64,000 nucleotides of DNA from Clitopilus passeckerianus (taxonomy: Eukaryota > Basidiomycota > Agaricomycetes > Agaricales > Entolomataceae): assembly GCA_944990035.1 (NCBI GenBank), contig CALYLX010000066.1, forward strand, positions 434,001 to 498,000. Direction: 5' to 3'. A model generated the notes under the pieces. The model was not told the origin of the DNA. It was given only the letters and a program-made list of their open reading frames with translations, and searched no databases. Shown in pieces: positions 1-12,023 of the stretch. The position numbers were made by a program, and so were the translations under genes. The first letter of the stretch is position 1; each line of letters opens with the position of its first letter.

Positions 1-2349
1 ACGGCCAGAAGTTCCTCGAGATGATGGAGCAGCTGGCAGAGCGACGGATGCAGCGGGAGGAAGAAGCTGCTGGAGATGTTGAGGATGACAGCGATGAGGA
101 AGAATACGATGAGCCCCGGCGGCGAGGAGAGGAGGAGGAGGAAGACGATGAAGAAGACGAGGAGGAGGAAGATGACGATGATGATGACGACGACGAAGAT
201 GATGATGAGGAAGAGGTAATGTTTCGACCTGATCATGTCTCTTTAATCACCCTGATCTCTTACCTGGAAAAGGCTATGACGGAAGAGCAAAAGTCGGAAG
301 AGGGGAAACGCATGTTCTCCATCTTCGCTGCCCGTATGTTCGAGCAGCGGGTTCTGCAAGCATATCGGGAAAAGGTTGCACAAGAGCGGCAGCTGCAGCT
401 TCTCCGTGAACTGGAGGACGAGGACAAGGTGTCCAAAGAACGCGAGGCCAAAAAGCAGACTCAGAACCAGAAGAAGAAAGAGAAGAAGAGGTATATATGC
501 GCCATCCATCAGGCATAAAAATACCCTTTGCTGATGTTTTTCCTCATTTTAGGCAGCAGAAAATGGCCAAGGACGAGGAAAAGGCCGCTCGGGCTGCTGA
601 GAAGGCGCATGAGGAAGCTACTTTAAAGGCCAAGCAACTTGCTCAGGAAGAGGAGGCAAGGAAGAGGCGCGAAGAGGAGAAAGTCCGCCGGGAAGCAGCG
701 AAGAAAGCTGCTGAGGAGGAAAAGGCACGGAAAGACGAGGAGAAGAAACGGAGGCAGCAGGAAGAGAAGGAGCGAGAGGCCGAACGCGAGAAGAAACGAA
801 AGGAGAAGGAGGAGAAGGTCAGGGCTGAACGCAAAGAAAGGGTGGAGCGAGAACGTAAAGCAAGGGAAGAGAAAGAAGCCAGACTTGCGAAGGAGAAGGA
901 GGAGAGGGCTGAACGGGAACGTATCGAGCGCGAGAGAGCCGAGAAGGCTCGCCAAGAAAGACTTGAGAAGGAGAAGGTTGAGAAAGCTGAACAAGAGAAG
1001 AAGCTTGCTCACGAGCGAGAGGAGAAGGAGAAGGAGCCGAGCGAGAACGTCTTGCACAACAGCAACGCGCTGCTCAGTCTCAGGCTGCCTCGAGTAGCAA
1101 CGGCAACGGCAATGGCAAGAATGCCTCGTCCACTCGCGCGACAAATGCTCGCAGCAATGCTGTCCCTTCAAGCTCAACTACTCAGGCTAGTGGTTCCCGT
1201 GCCCCTCAGCAGCAACCAGCTGTGAACGGTACTAACACCACTCCCAAGAAGAACGCAGCCAAGCCTCCTCCTGTCTCTCCTGTAACCGTTCCTCCGGCTA
1301 ATCAGCAGCCAATCCGTCCCCCTCAACCACCTCAACCTCCACGAGGGCCTCAGATGATCTCTCAGCCGCAAACGCCTGTTACTCCCCATCATCCTCATCA
1401 CTTGCCTCCGCTGAACCAGCCTCCGATGATGTTCCCTGGGCCTCCAGGCATGATGCCTCCAGCAATGTCTCCTCGAGTCCAGAACTTTGGACCTGTCGGA
1501 TACCCTTTCGGACCTCCCGGTATGCAACATCCTGGTCAAGGTGGTCTCGCTCCCTCAGCGCTGCCTCGTAACTTTGCCCCGGGTGGACCTGCGTTCGACC
1601 CTCATTTCGGTCGCGGTCTTGGAATAAGCAACAATGGTCCTAATGTACCACCTCCGCCTCCAATTGCTCCTATTGGACCCCCTAAGACTAAGTCCTCGGT
1701 GCCACCTTCGCCGTCGACACCAAGTGTGCTAACTCTTGCGCCTGGACAAGGCAGAAGAGGATCTCTTCTTACTGGCAGTCAAGAAATCGGACCCGTTTCC
1801 CGTCCTGCAGCGATGGCTCCCATCGCACGGCCTTCCAATTCGACAGGTGGTCCTGCTGAAACGAGCTCAGGCTCAGCATCGCCGACTAGACGATCTCCTA
1901 GTCCGAAAGGTCTTCTTGGATCATCTGCACTTGTTGATGACGACGATGAGGTGGTTGTTAACAGCGCACGTCGAGGACATCCAGGTGCTATTGGTATGGG
2001 ACTTGGTCCTGGCCCCATTGGGGGCACGATTGGTGGTCCGGCTATTGGCTCGTCTTGGGGCGGACCCAGCAGCCCTAGGAATGACCGTCCTGGTCCGCCG
2101 CCTTGGGCTGCTCCAGGCGCAGCTATCCCCTTTATGTCACCCCGTCCCATTGGGATGCCTGTAGGCGCACCACCGGGGCCCCAACCATTTGGGGGTGGTC
2201 CTATGGCTGGAGTGTGGGGTCCTGGAAACCCGGCAACTACGCCTGGTGGCCCAATTGGTCAGGAATGGCACGGGCAAGGCGGCTTTTTCAATCCTCCTTT
2301 TGCCAACCATGTTGCAACCTCCCCGCCTTCTAACTCTACTAGCAATTGA
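1..2349 (+). CDS. NST1: Stress response protein NST1 (5' partial)
   Basis: 3' part of an NST1-family gene; the reading frame is already open at base 3 ([15 protein letters not shown]). NST1 is a fungal cytoplasmic protein first linked to salt stress tolerance; its biochemical role is not settled. Visible order: a very acidic D/E run (about bases 130-215), the conserved block [18 protein letters not shown], a long highly charged coiled coil rich in E, K and R (about 560-1060), then a Pro/Gly/Ser-rich disordered tail to the stop at 2347-2349. One clear intron lies at 491-552 (GTATAT...TTTTAG). The coiled coil and the tail are in different frames: the frame changes near 1036, which looks like a missing base, though a 65 bp intron at 977-1041 would also join them. 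Identity is recognised from the block order; the N-terminal domain lies outside the window. Confidence 0.85.
491..552 (+). other. Intron in NST1
   Basis: Spliceosomal intron of 62 bp, GTATAT...TTTTAG. Removing it joins the exon ending in KKEKK to [11 protein letters not shown] in frame and keeps the conserved NST1 reading frame. Without it the frame stops at 516-518. Confidence 0.85.
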
Positions 2350-2748
2350 TCGTGTCAACTCCACTCGTCTCGGACAGCGTTCACTCAACCCACCTCGCAT
2401 TACTTATCGCACTGCCATCCTGTTGTCGTTAACATTAGTTAGCCTTGTTTGCCATTAACGGTCGAAATCCATCTGCATCGTTTTTGCCTACCGATCTGTA
2501 GCACTCCTGTAACCCTGTCATCTTCTCAATTTCTCCTCGTCATCACAGCTCCTTAATCTTTCATGGAATGACCATCATCATCAATACATGCATCTTTTGA
2601 GCGCATTGAGAGTTTACAAGAAAATTCATTATCACAACAACATGCTAGTACATCAGTAAAAGAAAAATTACACTATGAATAAAGGATATCCAAATGCAAG
2701 TATGCGAAAGCGGAGAGGGAGAAAAGGAGGATATGTAGAATGTTCATG

Positions 2749-3844
2749 TTAAGACGTAAGTTTAGGAATGATTTTGACCATCTGGTCAATGTTCAAGAAC
2801 TGTACCCAGGTATTCAATTGCTCGGTCGATTCGTAGAACAAGAATTTTGACTCTGGGGTTCCACGGAAGAAAGCACACGCGCACTGATAATCTTCCTTTA
2901 CGAGCTTGGTCTTCCTAGCGACGCCGAGATTAGCTTGCCAGATCCTGAATTCCCACCCTTGCAGTGGATGACCGTCGGCAGTGGCCTTCTTTTCAGGCAT
3001 GTTGAATTCGAGTCTTGAAAAGTCGAAACCCACGGGCTGGCCAATCGCTTTGATGTACGCTTGTTTGAGAGTGAGGATCATGCATAACCGTCGGAGTTGT
3101 GCTTCCTCCGATGGTGACTCTTTAATCGCGTCGAGTTCCAACTGCGTGAGCTATAGATAAAAGATGATATTCAAACTAAGATTCGTTGACTGCAATATTT
3201 TGCGTACCTTGTGCGCTTGAGATTCGATGTAGGCGGGTATGCCTACACCGCGGGGTTCAACAGCCAGCTGTTTCGAGGCAGCACCGATATTGATTACCCT
3301 CTTCTGTGTCCCTTGACACATTGCCATCATACATAGCGAACCAGACCAGGAGAGGTGGTAGCCAATCATGGAGTTCATGAAGCGTTCGGGAGTCATATCG
3401 TCCTGGGCCTGACGTGGAGGGATCAGTGGAAGAAATCAGATAGAATTTCCTCTCGCCATAAGTAGTGACTCACTTGTTCTATCCAGTGTTTTCCGTTCTG
3501 CGTTTGACAATCCCTCCATTTTGACCTTGGTATACGACGGTGACGCATCATGAGCAGGGGCAACATCATTGTGATCAGTTCACCTGTAGAACTCGATGAG
3601 GGGCGGAGAAACGGCGGATATGGGTTTAGACGCACGGAATGAATTTGGCTCTTCAGGTCTGTGGGGTAATCTTTTGTACTTGACGCAAGTACCCACTACT
3701 CTGTGGCATGCGTTGTATTCCTGAACGCAGTCGATAAACAGGTTGAGGTAGCTGGCCGTCAAAATGACTCACATCCAACGTATACTCACGGTTCAATGTT
3801 AGCAGCCAGACGAGAATAGGACAATCTGCATGCTGTGTGGCCAT
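2749..3844 (-). pseudogene. Degenerate Sfp/AcpS-type 4'-phosphopantetheinyl transferase
   Basis: The family transfers phosphopantetheine from CoA to carrier domains of PKS, NRPS and Lys2-type enzymes. Recognisable blocks: VWLLTLN at the N-terminus (3844), LIEFYR, LLPLLMMRHRRIP, NGKHWIE, GYHLS, INIG, and LKQAYIKAIGQPVGFD in the last exon. Clear exons are 3474 upward, 3408-3208 and 3150-2749, split by introns at 3473-3409 and 3207-3151. The catalytic positions are gone: the usual SHD after the GYN-type block reads SWS, the metal-binding Asp of GxD reads GAA, and the WxxKEA motif reads ILTLKQA. Between LIEFYR and LLPLLMM the frame breaks with a stop and the usual intervening residues are absent. 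I call it a pseudogene or, less likely, a pseudoenzyme. N-terminal exon borders are uncertain. Confidence 0.65.
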
Positions 3845-4708
3845 AAGGGTCTTTCAAGGGTCTTCTGTGCTTGAGCGAGCACTGCTCAGTTTTATGAAAG
3901 ATCGTCCAACAGCTTCGCCAAGGCGTTCGCGTCCTCCGTTTATGCGATTAATGCTGATTTCGATTGAAGAGTATCGCCAGGATATGCCTTCCAAGTAAAA
4001 GTTTTGCGGTTTCTTCTCAGAATTCAAAGTTTTAGAAAATTGTTAGCTTGTGCTGATAGCAAGGGGGTCGTGGTAGGAATGCATGGCAATGCAAGCTGTT
4101 GCAGCCTAATATGCCATCTACACGATGCAGTGGGATCACGTGATCACAATGGAAACTGGCAGTTTCACGCTTTCCTTTCTTCGGCGACGACCAACATCTA
4201 ATTGTCTTGTTGTACCCTCATGTTGCCTCTTGTGGACCAACAAATACTACACAGAACAAACAACGGCTGTTTTGTTTCCCAATTCTATTTTTCGTTGGGT
4301 CTTCGTCGAAATGGTCTGAATTAATTGTGCATTCAGAACATCTCTTCATCGCATCTTACCTCTTTCAACACGGTGAATAGCCCAGCGCTTGGGCTTGGAG
4401 CTTAAGTTTATCAGAGGTTGAGATGTCTTGGGACTTGTGGACGAACCCCTGACCGCATCCACTTCGGCTATTGAGGCCGATACAGCGCACCAAACGACAA
4501 CGGCCCGGGAAGCACTTGAGACTCAAGTAACGTTCGATGTGAGGCGCATTGTCCAACTCAATCCATTCTGGATCCTTGCCTCGGCAATACCTCGGTTCTA
4601 CCTCTGGAAATCACCCGTCGTCTTCCAGAAATCTGAAAAATATCGAGCCATAAATACCCGACTTGGGCAGGAGCAGAGGCAGGATACTACTGCCTCTAAG
4701 ACGCCACC
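3845..4708. other. Intergenic region
   Basis: Divergent spacer between the phosphopantetheinyl transferase remnant and the CE2-like esterase. No coding exon could be supported. A TATA-like string (CATAAATA) near 4649 is about 60 bp upstream of the esterase start and may be its core promoter. Confidence 0.4.
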
Positions 4709-6302
4709 ATGCGTCTGTTCTCTGCTGTACTACTGATGAGCACTGGAATAGGTGCTCTCGCAGCCCTTCCTCAAACTCGAACTATTCAAAACAACCACCC
4801 TCTAATCTATTACCATGGTCGGTGGGACGCTTCTCCTGGAACATGGTGGTATGTTACATTCTATCATGCTTCTCATTCAACAACACCAATTATCATTTTC
4901 AGGGCGGGTTCTGGCCTCAAGCTCCACTTCAGGAATCTCAAATCTCTGGCCCTCAACCTCGGGAATCATACCACCTCACCTTTTGCTGCCGTTGGGGTTT
5001 CCGTTGACTATCAAGATTTCTTCACTGTCAATGCCTCAGCTGGAATCAATGCAATCCCGTTATCAAGCTCCGCAAAGGACTCGACCGTGGTACGAATTAA
5101 CGTCGAAGGATGGCAAAACAACCGCATCAACTTGGAGTCAATTACCTTCAACTCTGTATGTCAAAGCATGAATCCCTTCGAGGCCTCCTTTGACCTTTTC
5201 ACACAGGATGCTATTCTCCTTCCCTATCTCCCTTCCAGGTTGACATTTCAGTTCATTGGAGATTCGCTTTCTGCAGTGCGTTTAAATCTACTTCACTGTT
5301 ACGTGCTGATGTAAATGTCTATTGAAGGGCCAGTTCCTTGATCTAGGTGTCGACCAAGCCTGGCCATTCCTCGTTGGCGAATCCTTCAAGGCTGAGCACA
5401 GAATCAATGCTCAGCCAGGTGCAACACTGAAGGTACGAGTTGCCCAAATATCACTCATGGTGCCGTTTCATTCACGTCTATTACTTAGGATATCGAATCG
5501 TATGGCAATGTTCACGGTGTTTCCTATCAATTCTTCAAGGCTTGTACTTTTCAAGATACTGTGACTACAACCACTCTGACAGATGTCTCACTTATGTAGA
5601 CTGAAGATACTGGATTCTATTACGCGTCGGACCATAATTACACCACTCCCTGGAATTTCTTGAGGGATCAGCCGGTACCTACCCATGTCGTTATTCATAT
5701 CGGGTCAGTCTTTGTGGTCTTTGACGAGGAAGACCTTCATTGATACTCTCAACAGTGCAAATGACGCGTCGCAAGGTGTCACCGATGCCGAATTTGTTCA
5801 GGTATGCCTCCAGCCGCTGGGACATATGACGGTGGACTCAGGCCCAATTTCCAGATATACTCCGATTTCTTGAAGCGTCTACGGGTCCTCTATCCATTCC
5901 AGCCTATCTTTGTTTTTACGCCCGTGAGTCTCCTGGAAGCCCCTTACCCATCGAACTGAATACTTACTTCAACAAGTGGGGATGGCCAAGCGCAGACGGA
6001 AGCGTTTACTATTATTATCCAGGACAATATGACACAATAATTGAAAAGAGGTAAGCGAATGACTATAATAATATCCTATACATTATCTACATTACATCCT
6101 TGCTGATATACATCTACCCAGACACGCCCTGGGAGACAAGAATGTTTTCCTCGTGGATACAACTGGATGGGTGACTTTTGATGATGTCTTCCCCGACAAC
6201 GTACATCCGCATGTAGCTGGGCATGCGAAGATTGCAAAGGAGTTCCAGTCGTGGTTGGAGAACTGGGGTTTGAAGCCTCAGTCGAAATGGTCGACAGTTT
6301 GA
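4709..6302 (+). CDS. Secreted SGNH hydrolase, carbohydrate esterase family 2-like
   Basis: Likely deacetylates plant cell-wall polysaccharide or oligosaccharide esters outside the cell. The protein starts with a signal peptide (MRLFSAVLLMSTGIGALAAL). It continues with an N-terminal beta-sandwich (HGRWDAS, W-AGSGLKLHF), as in CE2 enzymes, then the SGNH domain. Catalytic blocks are visible: FIGDSLSAG (nucleophile Ser), IHIGANDAS (block III Asn), and DNVHPHVAGH (Asp/His pair) near the C-terminus. Nine introns of about 48-71 bp give a clean model ending at TGA 6300-6302; the first exon is 4709-4848 and the second starts at 4903. One intron (5540-5599) appears to use a GC donor. The family call rests on motif order; CE2 versus a related SGNH family would need a profile search. 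Confidence 0.8.
5540..5599 (+). other. Probable GC-AG intron in the CE2-like gene
   Basis: After the codons for QFF-K (AAG at 5537-5539) the next in-frame exon starts with ACT GAA GAT at 5600. The only way to join them without extra residues is a 60 bp intron with a GC donor (AAG/GCTTGT) and acceptor GTAG. The alternative GT donor at 5561 gives a 39 bp intron and inserts seven residues. Confidence 0.5.
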
Positions 6303-6371
6303 TTATAGTAGAGCGGAGAAAGATCGTGTTTGCAACTCCAATACGAATGGAAACATAAATGGATGCTTTGA

Positions 6372-7661
6372 CTATACTGTGCTCTGCCGAAGTCGATAAT
6401 CAGGCGGCGCCTCCGTTGGGTAAGGTTCGTAGACCACAAGGACCTGCTGTCCTTCGCGAGCCCCATACTTGGCTGCCAAAACATTGTCCACATTACTTGT
6501 ACCGGCATCACTACTGTTGCTGTTCGCCGATGCAGCCTGGGTGGCCTGTACAGGCCCGCCGTGTTTGTGGAAGGCCGCCGGGGTGTCGCTGCTGGAATAT
6601 GTTGCCTGCGTACTTGGGAATGCTTCGATTTGGCCAGCAAGTGGTGATGTTCCATCGACAGTATATAAAGAAGAGGCAGCCATGGTACGCTTCCTGCGTC
6701 GGCGGATTAAAACCCACAGTAAGAGCAACACTGCGATCACCAGAGCTACTGCGCCGAGCGCGATGCCCACCATTGGTCCTGTGGACATTGAGGAACCGCC
6801 TGTGGAGGAGCTGGCCATGGGATCAGCCCCTGCAGAGGTTGAGGAAGGAGGGTTGGAGGCGGTTGAGATGGACAGTGAATAGACAGCAGTTGGGTTGTTT
6901 CCACCCGCTGTTACGAGAGAGGTGAATGTCTGATTGGGGACGGTTGAACCATTACTGGCAGGCGATGTTTGATTCGGCGGAGCGGTAGTCACAGTGGTGG
7001 TGCCGGTGGTCTGCCCCGCGCTCGTATTAGTAGGGTTTGGAGATGGCTTCTGTTGGGTGCTCACAGGAGGTTGAGGTGACGGTGAGCTGGTAGAGCCATC
7101 ATCAGTGGTATAGGAAAAGTAATCCAACCACAAGTGAGCACCAGCACGCCCGCTTCTTATGAGAAGTGTATGCTCCCCAGAGGAAAGTTGGCCAGAGCTG
7201 TAGAAAACGACTCGGTAGATGTCGTCTGCAGGAGGGTTTGGGGCAAAAGTAACTGGGGCTCCACCGTCGAGGCTGTAGGTTGAAACAGGCCCAGTCGATT
7301 TGAATGAAGCGGATACGGAACCAAACACGGTCACGCTTGTGCCTAAAGAGAACTTTAAATTAGGTGACCAGAACTAGGAAGAAGAGAACCCGACGAACTC
7401 ACCAGTGAATCTAAATGTTGCAGTCGAGCCTGCCATATTCGTCCCGTGGGTGGTCCCACCGAACTCTTGCTGAGAGCCTCCCAAGGTCCAGCCACCTGGA
7501 TTGAATACAGCCTGTGGGCTTCTGTCGTCGACGTTGACGACGCCCATGGCTGTATAGAAAGGAGGAGGGGAAAGTCTCTGACTGACGAGGGTTTCGGAGG
7601 CTAGGCAAGCTGGATAGGTCGTCAGAGATAAAAGATGGACAACCAGCTAGCTACCGCTCAT
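6372..7661 (-). CDS. Single-pass membrane protein with N-terminal beta-rich ectodomain
   Basis: Not assigned to a named family; the architecture recurs in Agaricomycetes. The start chosen (ATG at 7661) gives an in-frame model through an intron at 7654-7601 and reads MSASETLVSQRL. A second intron interrupts the ectodomain just after ATFRFTG. Order: ectodomain with VNVDDRSPQ, VFGSVSASF and SSGEHTLLIRSG blocks; a Ser/Thr/Pro/Asn-rich stalk; a hydrophobic helix (VGIALGAVALVIAVLLLLWV) followed by a basic stop-transfer RRRRKR; and a roughly 100-residue cytoplasmic tail ending YPTEAPPDYRLRQSTV. No cleavable signal peptide is evident, so the helix probably also acts as the signal anchor. The sensor-like layout suggests a surface receptor or adhesion role, which is inference. 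Convergent with the esterase, 69 bp apart. Confidence 0.7.
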
Positions 7662-9696
7662 TTTAAGCCCTGTAACGAGGAGTACTAGACCCTAGATCAG
7701 AAATTAGCCTGACACGGGATCACTGATTTCTGACAACTGAGTTAACCGTTGAAGACCGTCCCGGCTTATTGAGCCCAAGTTGGGCCTGTTTGGTGACAGC
7801 ACATCCATAATCTTGGGCGTATTCAATTATCCAAAAGACTGGATCCCTCAAAGAGAACCCGTTCATTTGCCAAGAAACTCACAGGCCCTATGAACAAGCC
7901 TGTGAACCCAGGGGAAGGATTTGTAGGTTCTCGGGCCCGGTGAATGCCCTTATCGGATTTGGTCTCTGCTTAAAGGCGTCGGTATAAAGTTGTCAAGGGC
8001 AATCTGATCTGAATCCTTTGAGTTAGGTAGGGTCGTGTGCTTGACGAGGTGCTTGAACGCAGAGTGTACTGGCGCTCAAGTTTAAGCGCCTGTGAAAATT
8101 GATGGATTTGCGGGCCATCAACAGTTTACGGCGCATACTTCCAGGTCCGTCGAAATGAATGTCAACTCTGCCTACTGTTGTGGGTGTGATTCATAGAGGT
8201 TCTTTGCCTTCACACCAACTTGGGATATTGAAAGATATCCGTCGAGTGGCCCGGTGCAAAGTCCCCGCCCCGACTCAGTTTATTGTAACCTGCTAGGTGA
8301 TTGTGGGTGATGCCTTTCTCCTAGCTCATGGTAGGATGAATGCACACCAGAACCCTGTAGCTGCCACTGGATACAAAAAATGACGGCCATCCCGGTGCAA
8401 CGTCATGCGGGCCCCGGCAAGTAGCTCGTTACCGCCTTCCTGAATGCAGCCCAACACTTCGTTTAACCTCCATGGTTCATGAACACCCCGGAGTGCGCCC
8501 CACCATCTGCCAGTGGAAGCCCCAGTCTCCGTCCAATCACTGACGACCATCCCTCGTGAAATCTTGAACGAGGCAGCCAATTCTTGCAGGTCTCATAGAC
8601 GGGAGGACTTATAGTCGGCAACATGCCTATGCTGGGGGAGCAGAGGGGCACTCTACACTTCGGTGGCCAAGCCATCGGCATGTGTTGTCAGCCTTCCTAG
8701 TCTCTATGAGTTTTTTGAGTTTTGGTCGGCTGACGAGGTCGGTCCAAGCCTCAACTACGCCTAGAAGGGGCAGGCAAGCGTATCCCATGGAGCAGAGTTG
8801 CGCCTTACAGCCGTATTGACCAATTTTCGCAGACAGTTGGGAACGACAGAAGAATGGATGAGACCTGAACGTTGAACCTGATTGATTCAAAGACAATCCA
8901 TCTTATTCATAGAAAGCCGCCGACTTTGTCAACGGCGTAGATTCATTTTTATTTCTATTCCGTATGGTACAACTATCAGGGGAGTACAAAGCTATGGTCA
9001 GATGGCCGTTGTGGCATCGTCGTCAACTTTCGTCGCCAACCTCGAACCAACCCTCGCTGCAGGAGTACCCTTTATGAATATAAAATACAGTATAGCCTCT
9101 CTAGAAGACAGACAGCTCCTCATAGCGAACAGCATCTGAGGACATGAACAATATATCAAGCATCTCACTATCCCAATCGGGGGTCTAGAGGTCCGGGGTA
9201 TGACGTCAGAACGAATGGCCCACCCCTAGGTGAGAGAAGGACAGAGGGAGCTGTGTAGTCAAATGTTCTCCACCCACGATTCCCAGCAAGTGAGGCTCTT
9301 TACTTTCCATTCTCGAGTTTGCTCTTGATGATCGGCGAAATTCTATGACAGGATTCTTTCACTTACAGAGAACGATCAACAGTACCATTTAGGTAATACC
9401 ATTCGAACAGAAGAAAATCAGAGAATCGACGTTCACCAGAAGGGAAACTTGAACCAAGCAAGATTGCAATCTCTCCAAAACGTTTGACAGTCTTGTAGAC
9501 GATTGTAAACCCAAGCCAAGACTCCTAAGCTATAGATAAACGAGTACATGAGATGACTAGTGAGTTCATTGAATCGCCAGGGGATAATGTCATAATTCCA
9601 GAAAGTTGACCAGAACAACCTGGGCCGACACAAGTATTCAGAGCAGCCAGAAGAAAATATAGCCAGACGAAGACATAAGGTGGCTGATTTAACGTT
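7662..9696. other. Long intergenic region, no supported gene
   Basis: About 2 kb with only short overlapping frames on both strands, none with recognisable motifs, splice consistency or repeats. I see no RNA gene or transposon end here. Part may be the upstream region of the membrane-protein gene at 6372-7661. Confidence 0.5.
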
Positions 9697-10052
9697 TCAA
9701 GTATCAGCACAATAGATGGTTGTTCCCCTTAGAATGTCCTTCTGCGTTGACGAGAGCCCAAAGGGTAAAGCGTTACAGCCAGTCGCTGGCAGGTTTCTGT
9801 AGGAAGGTACTGTCGAAGAGGAAGGCACGTTGACGCTAGCAGATGGTTGAAGATGCTTCTTAGTTGGTTTCGGATGTAAAGTCGCTGGTGAGGTCGAATT
9901 ACGGCGTTTGGGCCGATTTGGCGGATCGTTACTAGCTTCCATCAACTTCCCGAAGACATCTTTCAAGTGCTCCAGGAGTCGCTTCAAGGTTTCATTGGCC
10001 CACTTGCGAGCGGGCCTCATCTCGCCGTTACTCTCGGCGATGCTTTGGCCTG

Positions 10053-11197
10053 TCATCCCTTCAAAGTAACTGGCCCCTCATGAACTGTGAGACCAGCGCC
10101 TCCGTTGGGTAATAGCTCCCTCTTGATCCTCATCAATGCGTTCGTGGTTTCATTAGAGTTGAGTACCTGGGAGACCATCTGCGACCAGTCAGACATTAGA
10201 TCACCATTCTGTTTTCCCGTACGTACCACAATGAAAAGTCGTGAGGCTTTCAGGAATTTCCCTTTGATGGTATCTATTACCAGCCAGTACCAGCCAGCGT
10301 CGCCAAGAAATGCTCGGGCGTTAATCTGCGCCACACTGAGTACAATCTTCCCCTTCTTTGTTGGAGGACAATCCCAGTCGTATCCTGCTTGGATCAGATC
10401 CAGAGCAGCATCTTGCAGGAGTCGGGATAAAGATTTGTTGATAGGAATTGATCGCATGCTGGTAGCGGTGAGGAGGTCGAGCGGTAGGAGGCCGTCTGTT
10501 AAGAATTTGATGCCTCGTGAAGTTGTGACCATCCAGATGCACTTATTATCTGGAGCGGGCAAAAGGGATCCGGCTTGATCGTGGGGTTCTTGGTTGATAT
10601 TGTCAGCATCGAGAGGACATTGACTTGCTGAAGGAGAGGCTTACGTCCGATATCTGCGTCAACCACACCGCGGCATCCACTCCTTCGCATAAAAGAAATA
10701 TGAGGTCGATGGTTGTATAAGCAGTGTAAGGTACTTTACTCGCTGTTTGCCCAATCCCATGAATGTTCAAGCGAATTCCCGACGATCTCCATCACGTCCT
10801 CACCCTCGTCACGGAGGGCGTCCATCGACCAATAGAGATCGGGAACTTCGACATCTTGAACCCTTGAGTGTTGAGCGATGGTAAGCTTGAAGCCGCGGCT
10901 AACCAATACACCACTCATTTTCTGTGGGGAATAGTCAGGAAACTGTCGACGATAACGACGGGTACGCATACTTACTGCAAGGAAGGCAACCGATTTATTT
11001 GGGTATTTTTTCCAGATGGCGATGTTGATGCACGCATTTGTGAGTTGGCCACCTGTGAAGATTCGCCGCTGATAAATCAAAGGCCAGCGCTGCTTTACGA
11101 GGACTGCTTGCGAGAGCTTGCTAACTAGTTTTGGATGCAGGTTGGCCCTGGCATACCTGTACTTGGCGGCAAGCGGCTGGATGGCGGTGTCGACCAT
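10053..11197 (-). CDS. Hypothetical multi-exon protein
   Basis: Family not recognised. The start ATG at 11197 sits in a good context (CCACCATGG) after a pyrimidine-rich leader. In-frame coding runs to about 10980 and continues through likely introns: one with GTAAGT...CCACAG near 10978-10925, one with GTAAAG near 10741, one with GTAAGC near 10645, and one with GTACGT near 10227. The product starts MVDTAIQPLAAKYR and includes KMSGVLVSRGFKLTIAQ and YWSMDALRDEGEDVMEIVG. It ends LTVHEGPVTLKG at 10053-10055. No signal peptide or membrane segment is obvious. A further 119-codon open frame (10056-9697) begins at an ATG overlapping this stop (ATGA) and is Lys/Pro/Ser-rich; it may be a C-terminal exon joined by a splice I could not place. 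Exon borders are tentative. Confidence 0.5.
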
Positions 11198-12023
11198 GGT
11201 GGAAGATGGGAGAAGAGAGATAAGGCGTAAAGGTTGACTTGTAGAAGTTGTATACCCTTCATGGCTCGTCGATCGAGAAATGATTGCGGTCGAGAGTTTG
11301 CCAGCCTCAGCAAGGACATATATGGGTTATGTCGTGGCCCGTTCAGCGAGTTTCCTGTAGACACTTGAACCTCGCCTTTGCGGTGATCTCTAGGCGATTT
11401 CTTTCGCCTTTATGAAGCGTGTTGGGTACAAGGATGTCGTCGACATTGGTGTGTCACATTCGATGTTCAAAGAACTCTGGAGCCTAACCATACCCGCGAA
11501 TATGATTCTCTCCACCTCACTGCGCACCGTTGAATTATGTTCAGTTCGAAGGGCCGTTGCGGTGTGGTTCAAGCCATGCTAGAAATGTCCTTCATTATAC
11601 GATTCCCACGTTCAATCAAATGAGAGGCTTGGCCCCTGCGATCCCAGTGTCAAGACTCGAAATCAACGTTAATCAAGTTTAGGACCCAAGGGAAGAGCGG
11701 GTGGTGCTGCAGCAACGGGCGTATGTGGTCCTGAGCCGGGTTGACCTAACCCCCTCATAGAATCATCAAACAAAATATTCAGTCCTGAAATTCACGATTA
11801 AGCAAAGCTTACAAACTAGAAGGAAATGAATAAATGAATGTCTAGAGACAAGTCGTGATAGCGTAAAGGTCCATGTCGTTCAGTAACGAGGTAACGGGGT
11901 ATAGTTTGCAGTCCAAATCCAGCGTCCTCCCAGTCTGTAGATCATCCTTCTGATATTGGCCTCTTGTCATCTGTACTTGAACTTGACCCCGCTCTGCCAC
12001 TCGGCTCCCGGAAGGAGGTTGTC
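11198..12023. other. Intergenic region
   Basis: Promoter side of the hypothetical gene and 3' side of the next membrane-protein gene. Short open frames only; no motif, tRNA or repeat supported. Confidence 0.4.

Noticed and set aside
623..1177. 184-codon Leu/Phe-rich minus-strand frame in NST1
   Set aside because: It is the complement of Glu/Lys codons of the coiled coil, not a membrane protein gene.
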